Under the pieces are notes generated by a model, which was given only the letters and a program-made list of their open reading frames with translations, was not told where the DNA came from and made no database searches. From WHSW01 sp963821025 (GTDB lineage: Bacteria > Actinomycetota > Thermoleophilia > Solirubrobacterales > 70-9), in NCBI GenBank assembly GCA_963821025.1, contig CAWGCG010000004.1, forward strand, positions 558,001 to 622,000: a stretch of 64,000 bases of DNA, given 5' to 3'. Of this stretch, positions 60,087-64,000 are shown piece after piece. Positions within the stretch are counted from its first letter, which is position 1. Each line of letters begins with the position of its first letter. Made by a program: the position numbers and the translations under genes.

Positions 60087-61235
60087 TTGCACTCGAGCTT
60101 CTCACCCGACTGGTTGGCGGCGGCGACCGACCGGATCGCCGAGCGCGCCGAGCGCGAGCTCGAGGCGCTGGTTGGGGTTTCCTCGCCATCGGGCGACGTC
60201 GCCGGGGCCGAGGAGGCCTGCGCGGTGGCGGCCGCTCTGCTGCCCGCGGGCGCGGCGATCGAACGCCCGCCGTGCTCGACCGCGGGCCACGCCCCCGACC
60301 TGCTGGCGACGATCAACGGCGACGGCGCCGGCCGAGTGTTGTTGCTCGGTCACCTCGACACGGTCGTCGCCCATCAGGATCATCGATCACTGGAGCGGGC
60401 CGGCGATCGACTGATCGGGTCCGGCGCCGTCGACATGAAGGGTGGGATCGCGCTCGCGCTCGGGGTCATGCGCGAGCTCGCCGAGGTCGCCGACGCCTTC
60501 GCTGAGGTCAGCATGCTCGCGGTCAACGACGAGGAGTGGCGGGTCGGCGGCTTCTCGCACGGCCCCCGATTCGCCGGCTTCGACGCCTGCCTCTGCTTCG
60601 AGGGCGGAGAGCTGGCCCCCGGCGGCGAGCATGCGGTCGTCGCCCGGCGCAAGGCCGCGGGCACGCTTCGGGTTCGCGCCAACGGGATCGCCGCCCACTC
60701 GGGCTCTGCCCCCGAGCGTGGTCGCAACGCCCTGCTGGCGCTCGGCAGCGCGGCCCACCGCATCGCCGAGCGCAACGACCCGGCGGGACCTCAGCGGCTG
60801 ACCGCGGTACCCACGGTGCTGAACGCCGGCGCCGCCTTCAACGTCGTCCCGGCCGAGGGGGAGCTGATCTGCGATCTGCGCGCCGACGACCTCGACGCCT
60901 TTGAACCGGTGCTGGCGGCGGTTCCGGCTGAGCTCGACGGCGTCGGGCTCGAGGCCGAGCTCGTCCGTCGTTGGCCCGGCATGGACACCCGCAAGGTCGT
61001 CGAGGCGAGGGTGCTCGGGCCGGCGCGCGAGTTGCTCGGACGGCCGCTCGTCGCCGGCGAGCGGGGCGGCGCCAGCGACGCCAGCCACCTCGCGGCTCAC
61101 ATCGCGCTCACCTTCGACGGCCTCGGGCCGCTCGGCGGTCACGCCCACCACCCCGAGGAGTACGTGTACCGCGACTCGTTGCGCTCGCGGGCCGAGATCG
61201 CCTTGGCGCTGGCTGCCGCGGCGCTCGCCTCCTAG
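60087..61235 (+). CDS. M20-family metallopeptidase (CPG2/ArgE-like)
   Basis: A 382-residue zinc amidohydrolase/peptidase. Zinc ligand His in LLLGHLDTV, Asp in GSGAVDMKGGIALALG, catalytic Glu pair in VNDEEWRVGG, and the lid-dimerisation domain (AAGTLRVRANGIAAHSGSAPERGRNALLALG) are visible; final His is in GHAHHPEEYV. The best fit is a carboxypeptidase G2-like or acylamino-acid hydrolase. TTG 60087 is favoured because the upstream in-frame part (from ATG 60021) has poor codon bias and would overlap the start codon of the opposite gene; TTG 60111 is also possible. Confidence 0.9.
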   Translation: MHSSFSPDWLAAATDRIAERAERELEALVGVSSPSGDVAGAEEACAVAAALLPAGAAIERPPCSTAGHAPDLLATINGDGAGRVLLLGHLDTVVAHQDHRSLERAGDRLIGSGAVDMKGGIALALGVMRELAEVADAFAEVSMLAVNDEEWRVGGFSHGPRFAGFDACLCFEGGELAPGGEHAVVARRKAAGTLRVRANGIAAHSGSAPERGRNALLALGSAAHRIAERNDPAGPQRLTAVPTVLNAGAAFNVVPAEGELICDLRADDLDAFEPVLAAVPAELDGVGLEAELVRRWPGMDTRKVVEARVLGPARELLGRPLVAGERGGASDASHLAAHIALTFDGLGPLGGHAHHPEEYVYRDSLRSRAEIALALAAAALAS

Positions 61236-61262
61236 CGCTGTGGGCGACGGCGGCCCGGCCTC

Positions 61263-62012
61263 CTAGGCCCGGCCGGCCTCGAGCAGCCGGCGCAGGAACT
61301 TCTGCGTCTCGGGCTGCGCGGGCGACTCGAGCACCTGCTGGGGAGCTCCGACCTCGATCAGGCGGCCCTCGTGCAGGAAGCACACCGTGTCGGCGACCTC
61401 GCGGGCGAAGCCCATCTCGTGGGTCGCGATGAGCATGGTCACGCCCTCGTCCTTGAGCGTGCGCACCGTTTCCAGCACCTCGCCCACCAGCTCGGGGTCG
61501 AGCGCGCTGGTGACCTCGTCGAGCAGCATCGCCCGCGGGCGGGCGGCGAAGGCGCGGGCTATCGCAACCCGCTGCTGTTGGCCGCCCGAGAGCCGGTCGG
61601 GACGGTCGTCCTCGCGGCCGGCGAGCCCGAGCCGGTCGAGCTGGGCCCGGGCCGATGCCTCGGCCTCGTCGCGCGGGACCCCGTGGGCTCGGGTGATCCC
61701 GAGCACGACGTTCTCGAGCACGGTCAGATGCGGGAACAGGTTGTAGGCCTGAAAGACGAAGCCGAGCCGGCGACGCACCTCCACCGGATCGACCGAGGGG
61801 TCGGTGATCACCTCGCCGTCGAGCAGGATGTCGCCATCGTCGATCTCGATCAGCAGGTCGACGCAGCGCAGCAGGGTCGACTTGCCCGAGCCCGAGGCGC
61901 CGATCACGGCGACCACCTCGTGCTCGGCGACGACTAGGTCGATGCCGTGCAGGACCTCGAGCTCGCCGAACGCCTTCGTCACCGCGTCGAACTCGAGCAC
62001 CGGCGCCGCCAT
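61263..62012 (-). CDS. Polar amino-acid ABC transporter ATP-binding protein
   Basis: A 249-residue GlnQ-type ATPase. Walker A GASGSGKSTLLR, Q-loop FQAYNLFPHLTVLENV, signature LSGGQQQRVAIARAF, Walker B AMLLDEVTSALDPELVGEVL and the H-loop IATHEMGFAREVADTV are all the GlnQ/HisP subfamily forms. It energises import of a polar amino acid or small amine with the permease and the binding protein upstream. ATG 62012 overlaps the permease stop by one base. Confidence 0.95.
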   Translation of the reverse strand: MAAPVLEFDAVTKAFGELEVLHGIDLVVAEHEVVAVIGASGSGKSTLLRCVDLLIEIDDGDILLDGEVITDPSVDPVEVRRRLGFVFQAYNLFPHLTVLENVVLGITRAHGVPRDEAEASARAQLDRLGLAGREDDRPDRLSGGQQQRVAIARAFAARPRAMLLDEVTSALDPELVGEVLETVRTLKDEGVTMLIATHEMGFAREVADTVCFLHEGRLIEVGAPQQVLESPAQPETQKFLRRLLEAGRA

Positions 62013-62839
62013 CAGCGGGCCCGCTCGAAGTCCCAGCGGTCGAGCAGCCGCGCCATCGGGATCGTGATCGCCAGGTAGAGCATCGCCGCGGCGATCAGCG
62101 GCGTGTAGTTGAAGTCCGAGGCGGCCTGGATCTGGGCGACCCTGAAGGCCTCGCCGGTGACGCCGATGATCGCGATCAGGGCGACGTCCTTTTGCAGGGC
62201 GATGAAGTCGTTGAGCAGCGGCGGGCCCATTCGGCGCACGGCCTGCGGCAGGATCACGTGGCGTGTCGCCTGACGCTCGGTGAGCCCGATCGCGAGCGCC
62301 GCGTCGCGCTGGCCCGGATGGATCGATCTGAGGCCGGCCCGGTAGACCTCGGCCACGTAGGCCGTGTAGGAGAGCGTCAGCGCGATCCCGCCGAGGACCA
62401 CCGGCTCGGTCGGCAGCCCGCTCAGGTCGAGCGCCGGAATGCCGAAGCCGACCAGGTAGACGAGCAGCACCGTCGGGATCCCGCGGAAGACGTCGGTGTA
62501 GACGATCGCCAGCATCCGCAGCGGAAACAGCGCCGGGGCGTCGATCGTCCGCACGAGCGCCACGACCAGCCCGAGGATCAAGACGACGACCTCGACCAGG
62601 CAGAAGACCCTGATGTCGAGCCAGAACGCGCGCAGGATGTCCGGAAAGGACTCGCGAAAGACCTCGACGTTGAAGAAGGTCTGGCGGACCTCCGACCACC
62701 CGGGACTGGTCAGGATCAGCGCCGCGAGCCCTCCGAGCACGACCACGGTCGAGACCGCCGCGATCGCTTGCCCGCGCCGGTTCTGACGCCGGCGGGCCTC
62801 GGCCCGCTCGGCGCGACGGTCCGCCCGGGCCTCGCTCAC
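62012..62839 (-). CDS. Polar amino-acid ABC transporter permease
   Basis: A 275-residue HisM/GlnP-family permease. A charged N-terminus (RADRRAERAEARRRQNRRGQ) precedes five to six helices; YTDVFRGIPTVLLVYLVGFG and the EAA loop EVYRAGLRSIHPGQRDAALAIGLTERQATRHVILPQAVRRMGPPL are diagnostic of amino-acid importers. It lies four bases downstream of the binding-protein gene. A single permease gene suggests a homodimer. Confidence 0.95.
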   Translation of the reverse strand: MSEARADRRAERAEARRRQNRRGQAIAAVSTVVVLGGLAALILTSPGWSEVRQTFFNVEVFRESFPDILRAFWLDIRVFCLVEVVVLILGLVVALVRTIDAPALFPLRMLAIVYTDVFRGIPTVLLVYLVGFGIPALDLSGLPTEPVVLGGIALTLSYTAYVAEVYRAGLRSIHPGQRDAALAIGLTERQATRHVILPQAVRRMGPPLLNDFIALQKDVALIAIIGVTGEAFRVAQIQAASDFNYTPLIAAAMLYLAITIPMARLLDRWDFERAR

Positions 62840-62843
62840 ACGA

Positions 62844-63713
62844 CTACTCGAGGACCGGGGCGCCGGTCGCCTCGCTCATCCACTGCTTTTCGATCGCCGG
62901 AAGATCGCCCGACGAGTTGAGTTCCTCGATCGCCGCTGAGACGCAGCCGGTGAGCGGCGAGTCCTTCTCCAGCAGGGCGCCCCACTCGTCGCCGCCGGGG
63001 GCCGAGAACTGCCCGACGGTGGTCGCCTCGGTGACCTGGACCGCGGTCAGATAGAAGGCGGTCGGCACATCGACGACGACCGCGTCCACCTGTCCGTTCT
63101 TGAGCGCGCTGACGACGTCGTTGGAGGTGTCGAAGACCTGCGGGTCGTTCGAGGGCTGGATCACCTCGTTGACGGCGTCGAGGCTGGTGGTCCCGATCTG
63201 GACGCCGATGTTGGCGTCGGCGAGATCGGCGATCGAGGTCGCCCCGGCGGCGTCGGAGTCCTTGAGCGCGACCACGGCCTGCTCGGCCTCGTAGTAGGGG
63301 GCCGAGAAGTCGACCTGCTCGGCGCGCTTCGGGGTGATCGAGATCTGGTTGACGTCGAAGTCGAAGTCCTTCGGCCCCGGGGCGTAGGAGGCGTTGAAGG
63401 GGACCACGGTCCACTCGACGTCGGCCGCGGCGTAGCCGAGCTGATCGGCGATCGCGTAGGCGGTCGCGCTCTCGAAGCCTTTGCCGTTGGTGGGGTCGTT
63501 GTCCTCGAAGTAGGGCGGGAAGGCGGGCTTGTCGGTGCCCACGGTGAGCTTGCCGTCGGCCACCGTCTGGAGCTGGTCGGGGGTGCAGTCCGAGAGCGAG
63601 ACCGCGCCGGTGTCGGAGCCGGAGTCGTCGGAATCGTCATCTGAGCCGCAGCCGGCGAAGATCGACAACGCGCACGCGCAGAGGAGCAGGGTCGGGATGC
63701 GCAGTTTGGACAC
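62844..63713 (-). CDS. Amino-acid ABC transporter substrate-binding lipoprotein
   Basis: A 289-residue extracytoplasmic binding protein. GTG 63713 gives a lipoprotein signal (KLRIPTLLLCACALSIFAGC) followed by an acidic Ser/Asp tether (SDDDSDDSGSDTG). The SBP_bac_3 core has GKLTVGTDKPAFPPYFEDND, FDFDVNQISITPKRAEQVDFSAPYYEAEQAVV and IGVQIGTTS. The specificity is uncertain among polar amino acids. First gene of the transporter operon. Confidence 0.95.
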   Translation of the reverse strand: MSKLRIPTLLLCACALSIFAGCGSDDDSDDSGSDTGAVSLSDCTPDQLQTVADGKLTVGTDKPAFPPYFEDNDPTNGKGFESATAYAIADQLGYAAADVEWTVVPFNASYAPGPKDFDFDVNQISITPKRAEQVDFSAPYYEAEQAVVALKDSDAAGATSIADLADANIGVQIGTTSLDAVNEVIQPSNDPQVFDTSNDVVSALKNGQVDAVVVDVPTAFYLTAVQVTEATTVGQFSAPGGDEWGALLEKDSPLTGCVSAAIEELNSSGDLPAIEKQWMSEATGAPVLE

Positions 63714-63794
63714 GATTGGGCCTCGTCCTCGAGCTCGGGAGCGGAACCCGGGAATCCTACGCGCAATGGGGACGCAGGTAACGTGGCGTCGCCG

Positions 63795-64000
63795 ATGAAC
63801 GCGATCGACGTTAACGCGGCACTGGGAAGGGTCGGCCTTCCGGCACCGGTCTCCGAGCTCGCCGCCCGCGACTGGGACGCGATCGTCGTCGGCGGCGGCC
63901 ACAACGGTCTCACCGCGGCGGCGTATCTCGCCCGCGCCGGGCGCTCGGTATTGGTCTTGGAGCAGCGCGAGCAGCTCGGCGGCGCCGCCACGCTCGAGCG
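63795..64000 (+). CDS. Phytoene desaturase-like FAD oxidoreductase (truncated by window edge)
   Basis: The first 68 residues of an FAD-dependent oxidoreductase. After about 30 residues the FAD-binding motif IVVGGGHNGLTAAAYLARAG, followed by VLVLEQREQLGGAATLE, is that of the phytoene desaturase/amine-oxidase-like NAD(P)-binding family. The rest lies outside the window, so the substrate cannot be judged. TAACGT lies ten bases before ATG 63795; it is divergent from the transporter operon with 81 bp between starts. Confidence 0.85.
   Translation, partial: MNAIDVNAALGRVGLPAPVSELAARDWDAIVVGGGHNGLTAAAYLARAGRSVLVLEQREQLGGAATLE

Overview
The window is a 64 kb piece of a high-GC chromosome, almost certainly from an actinobacterium. 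Secreted and regulatory families (DUF2252, MalT-like LuxR regulator, DUF7144, amphi-Trp, SnoaL-like, GAP/Sap family), frequent GTG/TTG starts, 4-nt gene overlaps and many apparently leaderless genes all fit. The lineage is probably deep-branching, of the Thermoleophilia/Solirubrobacterales kind; this placement is inference from gene content, not a phylogeny. It looks like stable chromosome: core genes (secA, prfB, nadA, nadC, mutM, ftsEX, smpB, ssrA, zwf, cydAB) are spread along it. I see no rRNA, tRNA, CRISPR array, insertion sequence, phage or integrase. No gap over about 300 bp is empty; the widest gene-free interval (57840-58494) holds the tmRNA gene.

Layout. 1-13.4 kb (mostly + strand): 3' end of secA, a secreted trypsin-like protease, prfB with an intact programmed frameshift site, an alpha/beta hydrolase-FIST-nadC run, two SnoaL-like genes, mutM (-), nadA, and a three-gene set resembling part of a methylamine-utilisation (mau) cluster: a MauE-MauD-like fusion, a Tat-exported cysteine-rich protein with a MauA-like cysteine pattern, and a CcdA/MauF-like membrane protein fused to a propeller-like domain. 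13.4-21.2 kb (mostly -): a MacB/FtsX-type ABC exporter with a GNAT enzyme, a lipoprotein, a K+ channel, an AI-2E-family permease and a DUF2252 protein. 21.2-45 kb: a stress and respiration region with cydAB, a zwf-GH15-GMC-NDH-2 operon, an amphi-Trp protein, two MFS exporters, a GAP-family gene, small membrane proteins, glutamate decarboxylase and a large MalT-like LuxR regulator. 45-52.6 kb: a holin-like/phosphodiesterase fusion, then ftsE-ftsX-S41 protease-RNase R-smpB as a coupled operon. 52.6-64 kb: an FAD disulfide oxidoreductase, a LigD-type ligase, an M50 protease, a glycine-rich secreted protein, tmRNA, acetyltransferase, DUF308 and M20 genes, a polar amino-acid ABC transporter, and the start of a phytoene-desaturase-like gene.

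The most interesting signal is regulatory. Eight copies of an imperfect dyad, TCACCC-N5-GGGTGA, occur between 21242 and 42906. Each lies just upstream of an operon in the stress region, and in nine promoters (one site serves two divergent genes) a -10-like hexamer lies 21-22 bp downstream of the dyad. The dyad centre therefore falls near -42 of the inferred start, the position used by LuxR-type class II activators. The only regulator in this region is the MalT-like LuxR protein at 42917-45160, next to the last site. I read this as an undescribed regulon linking low-oxygen respiration (cytochrome bd, NDH-2), NADPH supply (zwf), glutamate decarboxylation, efflux and envelope proteins.

Two other points stand out: the mau-like cluster without a recognisable heavy chain or MauG, whose MauA-like protein lacks the tryptophans needed for the TTQ cofactor; and matching 28-bp heptanucleotide arrays inside two DNA-repair genes, mutM and ligD.
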